Below, piece by piece: positions 44,766-54,228 of a DNA stretch of 64,000 nucleotides. The position numbers were made by a program, and so were the translations under genes. The notes below the pieces were generated by a model. The model was not told the origin of the DNA. It did no database searches and worked only from the letters and a program-made list of their open reading frames with translations. Source of the stretch: Peribacillus folii (GTDB taxonomy: Bacteria; Bacillota; Bacilli; Bacillales; DSM-1321); the NCBI RefSeq assembly GCF_030271255.1, contig NZ_JASJOM010000007.1:248001-312000 (forward strand). Direction: 5' to 3'. The stretch's first letter is position 1, and each line of letters opens with the position of its first letter.

Positions 44766-46469
44766 ATGTTAAAATCAAGGTATGTTGCAGCGACCATTGG
44801 ATTATTGATCATGATTTTCATAGCAGTGATGTTTTTCCTTCCCCATCTTCAAGTTGAAAAAGCCACTAAAGGGAATACGTATACAGAATCTGTTTTTGAT
44901 CAAACCAAGGTGACGAAAGTTGATATCACACTAGCTGATGATGATTTGGATACCATCCTGGATAACCCCTCTGAAAAGGAAATCGTTAACGCCGATGTAA
45001 CGATAGATGGGGAGACCGTGAAAAATGTAGGTTTTCGCACCAAAGGAAATCTCTCCTTGAATTCAGTTGTTCAAATGGGCGACTCCGAACGTTACAGCTG
45101 GAAGATTGACTTTGATTATTATCAGGACGATCAAGATTTACACGGGCTGAAAAAGTTGGCACTGAACAATAATTACAGTGATCCTACTTTTATGAGAGAA
45201 TATCTTTCCTATGAATTAATGGAAAAGATGGGCATAGCGACACCAGGGCACTCCTATATGTACGTGACCATCAACGGAAAGGAATGGGGCCTTTACTTAG
45301 GTGTGGAAGCAATAGAGGAAACCTTCCTAAATACCAACTTCGCTGATGGTACAGGCGATCTCTATTATCCTGATGGTACTGGAAGCGATTTAAAATGGAT
45401 CAGCGAAGACATCGCTGACTACACCGGATTGAATTTAAAAACAAACGATCATTCGGACCAAACCGCCATGATCAATATGCTCGATGCCATCAATCATGGA
45501 GGCAATCTGGAGGAAGTGCTGGATGTGGATGAAATGCTGCGCTACTTCGCAGCCAATACTGCCCTTGTCAACCTTGATCACTATCAAGGAGATAAAAAGC
45601 ACAATTATTACCTATATGAAGAGAACGGAGTCTTTTCGATATTGCCGTGGGACTATAATATGTCATTTGGCGGTTATTCCGGTGGGGGCGGGAGACAGGC
45701 AGGCGACACCATTCAGGAAAAAAGAACGACTGCTAAGGACGATGATGCCGAGCAGGATGACATGAAGGCTCCCGAGGAAGCACCAAATATGAACGGTGGC
45801 GGGATGATGGATATGAGCGCCAATTTCATGAATGAAAGTAACATCAACTTCAGCATCACCGAGCCTGTTTCTGGCACGGCCCTTGAAGATCGCCCTTTAT
45901 TGAAGGCACTGCTTTCTAACGACGAATACCGGGAAAAATATGATGATTATCTAGACGACATTGCCACAGACTTTTTCTCTGAAGAAAAAATGGCAACAAT
46001 GACCTCTGAAATTACAACATTGATCACACCGTATGTAAAAAGAGATCCAACCAAGTTTTATACAATGAATGAGTTTATCGAAGCAACATCTGGTGAGGAA
46101 ACCCTTGTCGACTTCAGCGTTCAACGTGCTGAATCGATCTTAGCGCAGCTTTCTGGAGACCTGGTTGTCGAAGCTGAGACAGAAAGCAGCATGGACGGCA
46201 GAGCCCCTAATATGGGTGCTGACGTATATGGTGGCCAGCAACCACCAAGCATGGATGGCATCGGAAATGTTTCTGCCATGCAGCCCCCTGACATCGATCG
46301 CGGCGGGAATGGCTCACCCCCTGATGGAACTTGGAAGATGGGCCAAAAGGAGCCAGGAATCAGCAGCTCCTCCAAAGATACGATCATTCTAACCCTCGTG
46401 CTCCTGATTTCATTAGTGGGTGCATTGGCTTTCGCCCACTTCTTTAAACGAAGAGGTAAAACGGGATGA
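44766..46469 (+). CDS. CotH-kinase family protein, membrane-anchored at both ends
   Basis: A 567-aa protein with a TM segment at about 7-25, a CotH-like kinase domain at about 50-470 and a second TM segment at about 534-555, followed by KRRGKTG. Kinase-family blocks include VGFRTKGNLSLNS, ALNNNYSDPTFMREYLSYEL, WGLYLGVEAIEE, and the catalytic-region pair LDHYQGDKKHNYYLY and FSILPWDYNMSFGGY. CotH of B. subtilis phosphorylates spore coat proteins. This version is longer, with Met/Gly/Asp-rich low-complexity inserts (around 305-355 and 475-525) and membrane anchors, so it likely acts on the cell or forespore surface. It is the third gene of the VTC-DUF4956 cluster. Confidence 0.88.
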   Translation: MLKSRYVAATIGLLIMIFIAVMFFLPHLQVEKATKGNTYTESVFDQTKVTKVDITLADDDLDTILDNPSEKEIVNADVTIDGETVKNVGFRTKGNLSLNSVVQMGDSERYSWKIDFDYYQDDQDLHGLKKLALNNNYSDPTFMREYLSYELMEKMGIATPGHSYMYVTINGKEWGLYLGVEAIEETFLNTNFADGTGDLYYPDGTGSDLKWISEDIADYTGLNLKTNDHSDQTAMINMLDAINHGGNLEEVLDVDEMLRYFAANTALVNLDHYQGDKKHNYYLYEENGVFSILPWDYNMSFGGYSGGGGRQAGDTIQEKRTTAKDDDAEQDDMKAPEEAPNMNGGGMMDMSANFMNESNINFSITEPVSGTALEDRPLLKALLSNDEYREKYDDYLDDIATDFFSEEKMATMTSEITTLITPYVKRDPTKFYTMNEFIEATSGEETLVDFSVQRAESILAQLSGDLVVEAETESSMDGRAPNMGADVYGGQQPPSMDGIGNVSAMQPPDIDRGGNGSPPDGTWKMGQKEPGISSSSKDTIILTLVLLISLVGALAFAHFFKRRGKTG

Positions 46470-46480
46470 GGGCCATCCAC

Positions 46481-46534
46481 TCAAACAGGAACAAGGCATC
46501 CCATAAATTTTCGGGATGCCTTGTTCCTGTTTGA
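46481..46534. repeat. Perfect 22-bp inverted repeat after the CotH gene
   Basis: The arms 46481-46502 (TCAAACAGGAACAAGG...CCC) and 46513-46534 are perfect reverse complements around a 10-base loop. No T run follows on either side, so it is not a standard intrinsic terminator although it would fold strongly in RNA. Confidence 0.85.
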
Positions 46535-46727
46535 GAGAATAACTACAGCTAAAATTTCATAGCTTAGTAGATTGGAACGAGTTTTTATACGAATGGACGC
46601 CATCCTTTTCGCAAGTATTCCTCGACATTTAAAAATATTTTTAGCTGCCTCCTAATATAAATTACCCTTATTTGGTATAAAATAGTAAAATATAAAGACA
46701 AAACAACCTCCAGAGGATTATCTACTT

Positions 46728-46753
46728 GTTTACCGTTTAAATATAAAGGGTAA
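46728..46753 (+). promoter_or_regulatory. Candidate sigma-B promoter of the amylase gene
   Basis: GTTTAC (46728-46733), 14 bases, then GGGTAA (46748-46753) resembles the B. subtilis general-stress consensus GTTTAA-N13-15-GGGTAT, with one mismatch in each element. It is about 75 bases before the start codon. Confidence 0.45.
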
Positions 46754-46828
46754 AGATTTCCATTATTAGTTTATCCGATCGTTCAGTATCAAGTTTGCCA
46801 AAACGCGTCGGTGTCAGGGGGGAAATGG

Positions 46829-48310
46829 ATGAAAAGAAATCATACGATGATGCAATTTTTCGAGTGGCATCTTGAAGCAGATGGCACACATTGGGACAGA
46901 TTGAAAAATGAGGCCTTAAAGTTGAAGGATACGGGGATTGACTGTGTTTGGCTTCCGCCCGTTACCAAAGGACAGTCCATTGGAGATAATGGCTATGGAA
47001 TATATGACGGGTACGATTTAGGTGAGTTTGATCAAAAAGGCACGGTCCGTACCAAATATGGGACAAAAGAAGAATTGCATCAAGCCATAACCGCCTGCCA
47101 TGACAACGGTCTTTGCGTATATATCGACTTAGTCATGAATCACAAAGCCGGAGCTGACGGAACCGAGAAATTCGAAGTCATCGAGGTCAATCCGGAAAAT
47201 CGTATGGAAGATATATCGGAGCCCTTTGAAATTGAAGGCTGGACGACGTTCGATTTCCCAGGCCGTAATAATCAATACTCTGATTTCAAATGGAACCATA
47301 CGCATTTCAACGGGACCGACTATGATGCTAAAAACGACAAAATGGGCGTATACCGGATCACAGGGGAAAACAAACACTGGAACCAGCACGTCATAGATGA
47401 ATTCGGCAACTATGATTATTTAATGTTCGCGAACATCGATTACAGCCTGCCAGAAGTTCGCCAGGAAATGATTACTTGGGGAAAGTGGATGGTCGATACA
47501 TTAAAGTGTGATGGCTTCCGCCTGGACGCCGTTAAACATATTGATTATGATTTCATTAATGAATTCCTACAGGAACTCATTCCTTATACGAAGGAACATT
47601 TCTTCATGGTCGGGGAGTTTTGGAAAGCCGATGTTAAAGCCTGCCAAAATTATTTGGAGCAAACCAATCATGACCTCAATTTGTTCGATGTTTCCCTGCA
47701 TTATAAATTTCATGAAGCCTCGAACGCAGGAACAGACTTCGATCTCTCAACCATCTTTGATGATACACTCGTAAAAACCAACCCGGAACAGGCTGTCACT
47801 TTTGTCGACAACCATGACTCCCAGCCTCATGAATCACTGGAATCATGGGTAAAGGATTGGTTTAAGCCGTCAGCATATGCCCTGATCCTGCTTAGGCATT
47901 GCGGTTACCCCTGTGTCTTTTATGGAGACTATTACGGCATTGGCGGTCCTTCCCCGGTTCCAGGTAAAAAGGAAATATTGGATCGCCTTTTATATGCCAG
48001 GTATGAAAAAGCCTATGGGGAACAGAAGGACTATTTTGACGATCCAAACACGATAGGCTGGGTTCGCTTAGGGGTTGAAGAGCTGGAAGGCTCGGGGTGT
48101 GCAATCGTTGTTTGCAACGCAGACCACAACGGCGAAAAAAGAATGTTCGTGGGTGAACAGCGGGCAGGCGAAATCTGGACTGACTTGACCCATCACAGGG
48201 ATGACCACATCACCATTGAGGAAGATGGCTACGCCACCTTTCCCGTGCATGGAAAAAGCGTATCCGTATGGGCCTTGAATGATACGCGGCTTGAAACCGA
48301 ACAAAGCTGA
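46829..48310 (+). CDS. Alpha-amylase, GH13, without signal peptide
   Basis: A 493-aa glycoside hydrolase of the cytoplasmic type. It begins directly with the catalytic barrel (MKRNHTMMQFFEWHLEADGTHWDRL) and no signal peptide is present, so it should cleave internal alpha-glucans or imported maltodextrins. Catalytic residues are recognisable: nucleophile Asp in DGFRLDAVKHID, acid/base Glu in FFMVGEFWKAD and transition-state Asp in TFVDNHDSQP. The domain B region carries WNHTHFNGTDYD, typical of the Bacillus liquefying-type fold. ATG 46829 follows AGGGGGGAAATGG. It is monocistronic, with a possible stress promoter. Confidence 0.92.
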   Translation: MKRNHTMMQFFEWHLEADGTHWDRLKNEALKLKDTGIDCVWLPPVTKGQSIGDNGYGIYDGYDLGEFDQKGTVRTKYGTKEELHQAITACHDNGLCVYIDLVMNHKAGADGTEKFEVIEVNPENRMEDISEPFEIEGWTTFDFPGRNNQYSDFKWNHTHFNGTDYDAKNDKMGVYRITGENKHWNQHVIDEFGNYDYLMFANIDYSLPEVRQEMITWGKWMVDTLKCDGFRLDAVKHIDYDFINEFLQELIPYTKEHFFMVGEFWKADVKACQNYLEQTNHDLNLFDVSLHYKFHEASNAGTDFDLSTIFDDTLVKTNPEQAVTFVDNHDSQPHESLESWVKDWFKPSAYALILLRHCGYPCVFYGDYYGIGGPSPVPGKKEILDRLLYARYEKAYGEQKDYFDDPNTIGWVRLGVEELEGSGCAIVVCNADHNGEKRMFVGEQRAGEIWTDLTHHRDDHITIEEDGYATFPVHGKSVSVWALNDTRLETEQS

Positions 48311-48320
48311 TTATCTTTAG

Positions 48321-48358
48321 CCAAGAACAGCATGCCGTTAACGGCATGCTGTTCTTGG
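48321..48358. repeat. Perfect 38-bp palindrome after the amylase gene
   Basis: The 19-base arms are perfect reverse complements with no spacer (central GTTAAC; outer ends CCAAGAACAGC and GCTGTTCTTGG). There is no T run, as with the repeat on the other side of the gene, so the two ends of the amylase gene are marked by similar hairpins of different sequence. Confidence 0.85.
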
Positions 48359-48458
48359 TGTTGAAAAAATCGAAATTTTCCCACTGCTATGGTGTTCAAC
48401 TACTGTTAGCCACACACCCATTCATGGTAAGATAAGGGAAAAAGGAGCTGGTGGACAA

Positions 48459-49694
48459 ATGAAGAAGGATATCATAGATAGATTTACTTCCTATGTGAAA
48501 GTGGATACGCAATCCAATGAGGAAAGTTCCTCCTGCCCCTCTACACCTGGCCAATTGACATTGGCAAATGCATTGGTGAAGGAACTGCAATCGATAGGCA
48601 TGGAAGAAGTGACCATCGACGCTAATGGCTATGTGATGGCGACGCTTCCAGCCAATACGGATAAAGATGTCCCGACGATCGGTTTTTTGGCCCATGTCGA
48701 TACAGCAACCGATTTCACTGGCAAAAACGTGAAGCCTCAGCTCGTTGATAACTATGATGGCCGCGACCTTACTTTACACGAAGAATTGGATATCATCCTA
48801 TCACCGAAGGAATTCCCTTCGCTTAAGAACTATGAAGGACATACATTGATCACAACGGATGGGACGACCTTGCTGGGTGCAGATAATAAAGCCGGCATCG
48901 CTGAAATCATGACTGCGATGGATCATTTGATACAGCATCCGGAAATCAAGCATGGAAAAATCCGTGTCGCCTTTACTCCAGATGAGGAAATCGGCAGAGG
49001 TCCGCATAAATTCGATGTGAATGCTTTCAATGCCCAATTTGCCTATACCGTTGACGGCGGACCCCTTGGCGAACTTGAATATGAAAGCTTCAATGCGGCA
49101 TCGGCCAAAATCAAATTCAAAGGGACGAACATTCACCCTGGAACCGCGAAAGGGAAGATGGTCAACTCAGCTAAAATAGCCATGGAATTTCACAATTTGC
49201 TCCCATCGGCGGAAGCACCGGAACATACGGAAGGCTATGAAGGCTTTTACCATCTTCTCTCCTTCCAAGGCGATGTAGAAGAAACCAGGCTTGCCTACAT
49301 CATCAGGGATTTCGATCGCCAAAAATTCAATGGTCGCAAGGAATATATGACGCACATCACCGAAAAACTAAAAGAAAAATATGGGCAAAAACGGATCGAG
49401 CTTGAATTAAAGGACCAATACTTCAATATGAAGGAAAAGATTGAGCCGGTAAAAGAAATCGTTGACATTGCCCATGAAGCCATGGAAAACCTCGGTATAC
49501 AACCAAAAATCTCACCAATACGCGGCGGGACGGATGGGTCCCAATTATCGTATATGGGCCTTCCGACGCCCAATATCTTTACCGGCGGCGAAAACTTTCA
49601 TGGCAAATATGAATTCATTTCCGTCGATAATATGATGCTGGCGACAAAGGTGATCGTTGAAATTGCCTCGCTCTTTGAAGCAAAAGCGAAGTAG
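48459..49694 (+). CDS. pepT: Peptidase T (tripeptide aminopeptidase)
   Basis: A 411-aa M20-family dizinc aminopeptidase that removes N-terminal residues from tripeptides in the cytoplasm. Metal-site motifs are [49 protein letters not shown] and the late [16 protein letters not shown]. The length equals PepT in B. subtilis (about 410 aa). AAAGGAGCTGGTGGACAA precedes the ATG. Monocistronic. Confidence 0.95.
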   Translation: MKKDIIDRFTSYVKVDTQSNEESSSCPSTPGQLTLANALVKELQSIGMEEVTIDANGYVMATLPANTDKDVPTIGFLAHVDTATDFTGKNVKPQLVDNYDGRDLTLHEELDIILSPKEFPSLKNYEGHTLITTDGTTLLGADNKAGIAEIMTAMDHLIQHPEIKHGKIRVAFTPDEEIGRGPHKFDVNAFNAQFAYTVDGGPLGELEYESFNAASAKIKFKGTNIHPGTAKGKMVNSAKIAMEFHNLLPSAEAPEHTEGYEGFYHLLSFQGDVEETRLAYIIRDFDRQKFNGRKEYMTHITEKLKEKYGQKRIELELKDQYFNMKEKIEPVKEIVDIAHEAMENLGIQPKISPIRGGTDGSQLSYMGLPTPNIFTGGENFHGKYEFISVDNMMLATKVIVEIASLFEAKAK

Positions 49695-49707
49695 CCTGAT
49701 TAAAAAA

Positions 49708-49734
49708 AACCCCAGACCATGGCCGTCTGGGGTT
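49708..49734. terminator. Bidirectional terminator between pepT and katE
   Basis: AACCCCAGAC (49708-49717) and GTCTGGGGTT (49725-49734) pair perfectly. An A run precedes and a T-rich stretch follows. Confidence 0.85.
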
Positions 49735-49741
49735 TGGTTCA

Positions 49742-51811
49742 TTATGCGCGTTTCCAGTGACGGTGCTTGGCGATGGCTTCAATAAAGGCAGTTCCGCTAG
49801 TCTCATCCGTGATGGCGACAACGCCTGCACTGGAATCAAAAGAGGCTATGCCTGCCTTCTTCAACATCTCGGCTCCTTCTTTTCCTGACCCGATTGCCTT
49901 GAAGTGATTGTAGGCTTCATTAACAAAGAAAATTGGATCCTTCGAAGCTTTTAGCGCATCCACACTTTCCTGACCTCCTGCTATATATATGGCATCGTAT
50001 AATACCGAATCGGCGGTCAGGAAGGTTTGATCGACTTCAACTTGCTGCTCCGTTGAACTTGTAATCATTCCGCGATTCATACTGACGATTTCCGCCATTA
50101 CTCCAGCCGCCTTGAACGATTCCAATACCTGATTAACCTCAGATCCGTTGAACCCGTCTGCAGCCAGGATTGCCACTTTCCTTGTCGCTGCCGTTTTCAC
50201 CTTCATCTGCTCCTGGCTTAGAGCAGGAGATGTCAGCTCACCCCCGGCCTGACTTTTGTTGGTTGGCGGATTCGCTCCCACACCTCTGGCGATCGCTTCC
50301 GCCAGCTCAAAATCGACATGGCTGAACATCTCGACGATTTGCTGCTGAACGTCCTTGCTTTTCACTTTCCCCACCTCAAAGTGGAAAGCGGAAATAATAT
50401 GCTGCTTCTCCACTTGCGTCATGCTATTCCAGAATAGTTTGGCTTGGCTGAAATGATCCTTGAAGCTTTCACTGCGCTGGCGCACCTTTCTGCCATCGAC
50501 CTTCTCCTGGTAATGTGCATAGCCGCCTTCCGCTTCTGAAGCTGGTTCCGGTGAGTTACCTGCAAGGGAATTCTTATGATAGCTGACAGGGCCTGGATTG
50601 ATTGTCATCCGATGCATCCCGTCGCGCTGATTATTATGAAAAGGACAAACCGGCCTGTTAATCGGAAGCTCATGGAAATTCGGTCCGCCCAACCGGGATA
50701 GCTGTGTATCGGTGTACGAGAATAAACGCCCTTGAAGCAGCGGATCATTGGAAAAATCGATGCCCGGTACAACATGTCCCGGATGGAAAGCAATCTGCTC
50801 CGTTTCCGCAAAAAAGTTATCAGGGTTTTGGTTCAATACCATTTTCCCGATTATTTTCACAGGCACCTGTTCTTCCGGCCATAGTTTAGTAGGATCGAGG
50901 ATGTCAAAGTCGAAATCGAATTCGTCCTCCTCCTTGATCAATTGCACGCCGAATTCAAATTCAGGGTAATTGCCCGTATCGATCGCCTCCCACAAATCTT
51001 GGCGGTGGAAATCGGGATTCTTTCCGGCGATTTTCTGTGCCTCATCCCAGACGAGCGATTTAACGCCAAGGACAGGCTTCCAATGGAATTTAACGAAATG
51101 GGCCACGCCTTCTTCATTCACAAACCGGAATGTATGAACACCGAACCCCTCCATCATCCTAAAGCTTCTCGGGATTGCCCTGTCGGAGAGATGCCACATG
51201 ATCATATGTGCCGATTCCTGATTATTGGCGACAAAATCCCAAAAAGTATCATGGGCAGAAGCGGCCTGTGGGATTTCGTTATGAGGCTCCGGCTTTACCG
51301 CATGAATCAAATCCGGAAATTTAATCGCATCCTGGATAAAAAATACCGGAATATTATTTCCAACCAAATCGTAGTTTCCTTCCTCGGTATAAAACTTGGT
51401 CGAGAAGCCCCTGACATCGCGAACCGAGTCTGCTGATCCACGCGAACCCGCTACAGTCGAGTACCGTACGAATACCGGAGTCTTGACCGAAGGATCTTGA
51501 AGAAACTTGGCCTTTGTAAATTCAGTCATCGGCTCATATACTTGAAAATATCCGTGTGCCCCCGATCCACGTGCGTGCACGATTCGCTCAGGAATTCGCT
51601 CATGGTCGAAATGAGTCATCTTTTCACGGAAATGAAAGTCTTCCATTAATGTCGGTCCGCGAGTGCCCGCTTTCAAGGAATGCTCGTCCTCCGAAATGCG
51701 CAATCCTTGATTCGTCGTCATCTTTTTACCCGTATCGTCCACTCGATATTGATCTAACTGCCGATTTTTACTTTGCTCATTGATTTTTCCGCTTTCGTTT
51801 TCACTTGCCAT
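49742..51811 (-). CDS. katE: Large-subunit monofunctional catalase (KatE/HPII type)
   Basis: A 689-aa heme catalase that splits hydrogen peroxide. The active-site His is in FDHERIPERIVHARGSGAHG, the distal Asn in the GNNIPVFFIQDAIKFPD block, and the proximal heme Tyr in GRLFSYTDTQLSRLGGPN. The C-terminal extension (from about 530) is a DJ-1/PfpI-like domain with KVAILAADGFNGSEV, characteristic of clade-2 large catalases. ATG 51811 follows GGAGGGGGAATGAAACA. A longer TTG start at 51835 would run through that site. A sigma-B-like promoter lies upstream, in line with the general-stress control of KatE in B. subtilis. Confidence 0.95.
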   Translation of the reverse strand: MASENESGKINEQSKNRQLDQYRVDDTGKKMTTNQGLRISEDEHSLKAGTRGPTLMEDFHFREKMTHFDHERIPERIVHARGSGAHGYFQVYEPMTEFTKAKFLQDPSVKTPVFVRYSTVAGSRGSADSVRDVRGFSTKFYTEEGNYDLVGNNIPVFFIQDAIKFPDLIHAVKPEPHNEIPQAASAHDTFWDFVANNQESAHMIMWHLSDRAIPRSFRMMEGFGVHTFRFVNEEGVAHFVKFHWKPVLGVKSLVWDEAQKIAGKNPDFHRQDLWEAIDTGNYPEFEFGVQLIKEEDEFDFDFDILDPTKLWPEEQVPVKIIGKMVLNQNPDNFFAETEQIAFHPGHVVPGIDFSNDPLLQGRLFSYTDTQLSRLGGPNFHELPINRPVCPFHNNQRDGMHRMTINPGPVSYHKNSLAGNSPEPASEAEGGYAHYQEKVDGRKVRQRSESFKDHFSQAKLFWNSMTQVEKQHIISAFHFEVGKVKSKDVQQQIVEMFSHVDFELAEAIARGVGANPPTNKSQAGGELTSPALSQEQMKVKTAATRKVAILAADGFNGSEVNQVLESFKAAGVMAEIVSMNRGMITSSTEQQVEVDQTFLTADSVLYDAIYIAGGQESVDALKASKDPIFFVNEAYNHFKAIGSGKEGAEMLKKAGIASFDSSAGVVAITDETSGTAFIEAIAKHRHWKRA

Positions 51812-51902
51812 TGTTTCATTCCCCCTCCTAGTCAAAAAATTAAGGTTAATTCGTGTTGTATGTATTTTTATTATTGGAAATAATTGAGTTACCCTTCCTC
51901 AT

Positions 51903-51928
51903 ATACCACTCTAATTTGGGGAATAAAC
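51903..51928 (-). promoter_or_regulatory. Candidate sigma-B promoter of katE
   Basis: On the minus strand, GTTTAT (51928-51923) and TGGTAT (51908-51903) are separated by 14 bases, close to the general-stress consensus GTTTAA-N13-15-GGGTAT. Confidence 0.5.
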
Positions 51929-52066
51929 AGGATTCAAAAAATTAGGGTGAGGTCGGGTTAATGGGGCACAGGTCGAATTAATGCCTGATTTGAACGAAAT
52001 GTCATCCGGTTTGGACGGCTCCTGCCTCACATTACGTTTCCAAATTTTGTTAATATATCATAAAAA

Positions 52067-52106
52067 AAGAAACGGGAAGGCCAATTTTTGGACTTTCCGC
52101 TTCTTT
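52067..52106 (-). terminator. Terminator of dbpA
   Basis: A mostly paired stem (AAAGAAACGGGAA with TTTCCGCTTCTTT) is followed in the minus direction by a T7 run. Confidence 0.7.
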
Positions 52107-52118
52107 TATTCCATAGAT

Positions 52119-53567
52119 TCAGTTTTTAAAGGCCTCTGAAACCTTCAAGAGCTTGCCTTTGACTTTTGTATTTTTCATCACCCTCAAGACGAGAGGGCCC
52201 TTTTCATTCAGGATTTCCACATAAGAAACATTATCTTGAATCGTGATAATCCCGATGTCCTCTGCATTCACTCCATCAATCTTGGCGATGGTGCCGACAA
52301 AATCAACTGCCCTGATTTTCTTCTTCTTCCCGCCATTGAAGTACAGCTTCATGATTTGTTTATTCAAACGTTCACTTTTATCTTTTTTAATCTTTGGACG
52401 GGCTTCAAGCTTCGCCTCGAAGTCCGTTCTTTTAGCTGCTACCTCTTCATTTGAAGGAGCAGCCAGCTTGGCGATTTCAAAACCGATATACGCTTGGATC
52501 TCAATCAGGAACTTGTCCTCGTACGGTGTGATGAACGTGATGGCTTTGCCTTTTTGACCGGCACGGCCCGTCCTTCCCGTCCGGTGTACATAGCTTTCCT
52601 TTTCCATTGGGAGGTCATAGTTGATGACATGGGTGATATTATCAATATCAATTCCGCGTGCAGCAACATCCGTCGCCACCAAATAGCGGAATTCGCCTCG
52701 CCTGAATTCATTCATCACGGCAAGACGATCCTCCTGAATCATGCCGCCATGTATCATATCGCAAGGATAATCAAGCTCCACCAGCTGTTCACACACTTGA
52801 TCGACCCGATCCTTCGTCCGGCAAAAAATGATGCAGCTATCGGGATTTTCGGTCATCGTGATGTCCCTGAGCAGGGAGAATTTATCATCCTCATTCACTT
52901 CAATGAGGGCATGCTCGATATTGTCCGTCGTCAGTCCCTTCGCTTTGATTTCAATATCGAGGGGGTTTTTCAAATATTGCTGGCAAAGCTTCTTTATGCT
53001 CTCAGGCAGTGTAGCGGAAAACAGCATCGTCACCCGGTCTTCCGGGAGCTTCTTGATGATGGCCTCCACTTGTTCGATGAAGCCCATATTAAGCATTTCA
53101 TCCGCTTCATCGATAACCAAATGGGTAAGTCGCTCCAAGGCAAATGTACCTTTCTCGATATGATCGAGAACACGGCCCGGCGTTCCCACGACCACATGGC
53201 TTTTTTGCTTCAACTCCGCCTTCTGCAAGGCAAACGGATGTTTACCGTAAACCGCAGTGGCCTTGATCCGTTTAAACCTGCCTATATTGGTGATATCCTC
53301 CTTTACCTGCACAGCAAGCTCACGTGTCGGCGTTAAGATGAGGGCCTGCGGCTTATTCTCCCCCCAATCGACCACCTCGCATATCGGAATCCCGAAGGAA
53401 GCGGTCTTGCCGCTCCCCGTTTGCGATTTCACGACAAGATCCTGTCCTTCCAGTGCGGCTGGAATCACCTCACGCTGCACTGCCGTTGGGCTTTGATATC
53501 CCAAGCTCTCCAATGCCCTTACGATTTCATCACTTAATGTATAATCAGAAAAACTCAATTCTTTCAT
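52119..53567 (-). CDS. dbpA: DEAD-box ATP-dependent RNA helicase DbpA/YxiN
   Basis: A 482-aa RNA helicase. The Q motif is [13 protein letters not shown], motif [10 protein letters not shown], motif [11 protein letters not shown], motif [11 protein letters not shown], motif [12 protein letters not shown] and motif [14 protein letters not shown]. The last 75 residues form the DbpA RNA-binding domain ([22 protein letters not shown]), which in B. subtilis YxiN binds hairpin 92 of 23S rRNA. The length matches YxiN (479 aa). It acts in large-subunit ribosome assembly in the cytoplasm. Monocistronic. Confidence 0.95.
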   Translation of the reverse strand: MKELSFSDYTLSDEIVRALESLGYQSPTAVQREVIPAALEGQDLVVKSQTGSGKTASFGIPICEVVDWGENKPQALILTPTRELAVQVKEDITNIGRFKRIKATAVYGKHPFALQKAELKQKSHVVVGTPGRVLDHIEKGTFALERLTHLVIDEADEMLNMGFIEQVEAIIKKLPEDRVTMLFSATLPESIKKLCQQYLKNPLDIEIKAKGLTTDNIEHALIEVNEDDKFSLLRDITMTENPDSCIIFCRTKDRVDQVCEQLVELDYPCDMIHGGMIQEDRLAVMNEFRRGEFRYLVATDVAARGIDIDNITHVINYDLPMEKESYVHRTGRTGRAGQKGKAITFITPYEDKFLIEIQAYIGFEIAKLAAPSNEEVAAKRTDFEAKLEARPKIKKDKSERLNKQIMKLYFNGGKKKKIRAVDFVGTIAKIDGVNAEDIGIITIQDNVSYVEILNEKGPLVLRVMKNTKVKGKLLKVSEAFKN

Positions 53568-53841
53568 ATGAACAGCCTCATTTATGGTTTAGTATCTTGC
53601 TTTATTGTTTCAAGATCGTATATTCCTTATACAAAGTACTATTATACGCGATATGGAATGATAAACGGCTTAATAATCCATTTCCTTGGTCTTATTTCAA
53701 AATAATGATCCATTTCTCCGGACAATCTGGTATAACGGCTGTGATGATTCAAAATGGACCTGCCTCTTTTCGACATGCTAAAATATGTATGTTAAAAAGG
53801 TGTCGATCGAATAACTAAATTTCCAAAAGGAGAGCTGGTTT

Positions 53842-54174
53842 ATGGTAATCGTGACGAATAGGATCAGAGTCAAAAAAGGGATGGGTGCAATTATGGCCCC
53901 AGGATTTACAGCACCAGGACCGCTTGATACGATGGAAGGTTTTGTGAAAGTGGAAGTTTTATTGACGCAGAATTTGACGGATTATGATGAACTGAGCGTC
54001 AATATGTACTGGGAGAACCTCGATAATTTCACTGCTTGGAGAAATAGTGATGCATTCAGAGCCGCACATAAACGGCCTGAGCCAAGTTCCGATTCAGCAA
54101 AAAAAGAATCGCCGATCCTCGGCAGCGAGCTTACTACATATGAAGTGGCCTCGGTCAAGGAAATCGCGAAATAA
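53842..54174 (+). CDS. hmoA: Heme-degrading monooxygenase HmoA (IsdG-like)
   Basis: A 110-aa ABM-superfamily protein that cleaves heme to release iron. It begins VIVTNRIRVKKGMGAIM and contains SVNMYWENLDNFTAWRNSDAFRAAH, where Trp and the heme-ligand-like His (near residue 79) match HmoA and its relatives. Length agrees with B. subtilis HmoA (YetG, 108 aa). AAAGGAGAG precedes the ATG. No Fur box was seen immediately upstream. Monocistronic. Confidence 0.85.
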   Translation: MVIVTNRIRVKKGMGAIMAPGFTAPGPLDTMEGFVKVEVLLTQNLTDYDELSVNMYWENLDNFTAWRNSDAFRAAHKRPEPSSDSAKKESPILGSELTTYEVASVKEIAK

Positions 54175-54183
54175 AACTATGGC

Positions 54184-54213
54184 AAAGAGGCCGCTCGTGA
54201 AGCAGCCTCTTTT
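54184..54213. terminator. Terminator shared by hmoA and the rlmN-like gene
   Basis: AAAGAGGCCGCT pairs with AGCAGCCTCTTT with one mismatch, followed by T residues on the plus strand and preceded by few A residues on the other side. Confidence 0.7.
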
Positions 54214-54228
54214 TCTATTTCAAAAAAA

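Larger units (their letters stand above)
46470..46828. other. Intergenic region of about 360 bp with hairpin and candidate promoter
   Basis: No gene is seen. It holds a perfect 22-bp inverted repeat after the CotH gene and a sigma-B-like promoter before the amylase gene. AGGGGGGAAATGG at 46815-46828 is the amylase ribosome binding site. Confidence 0.5.
51812..52118. other. Intergenic region between katE and dbpA, about 300 bp
   Basis: It contains the katE promoter region, a short direct repeat at about 51949-51986 (AGGTCG plus TTAATG twice) and the dbpA terminator. No gene is seen. Confidence 0.45.

Noticed and set aside
51949-51986. Short direct repeat (AGGTCG and TTAATG twice) upstream of katE
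   Set aside because: Only two short imperfect copies; not related to the 42-bp repeats and too weak to call an operator.
52494-53336. Plus-strand open frame of 280 codons
   Set aside because: Antisense to the well-supported DbpA helicase gene; no start signal and no recognisable domain.
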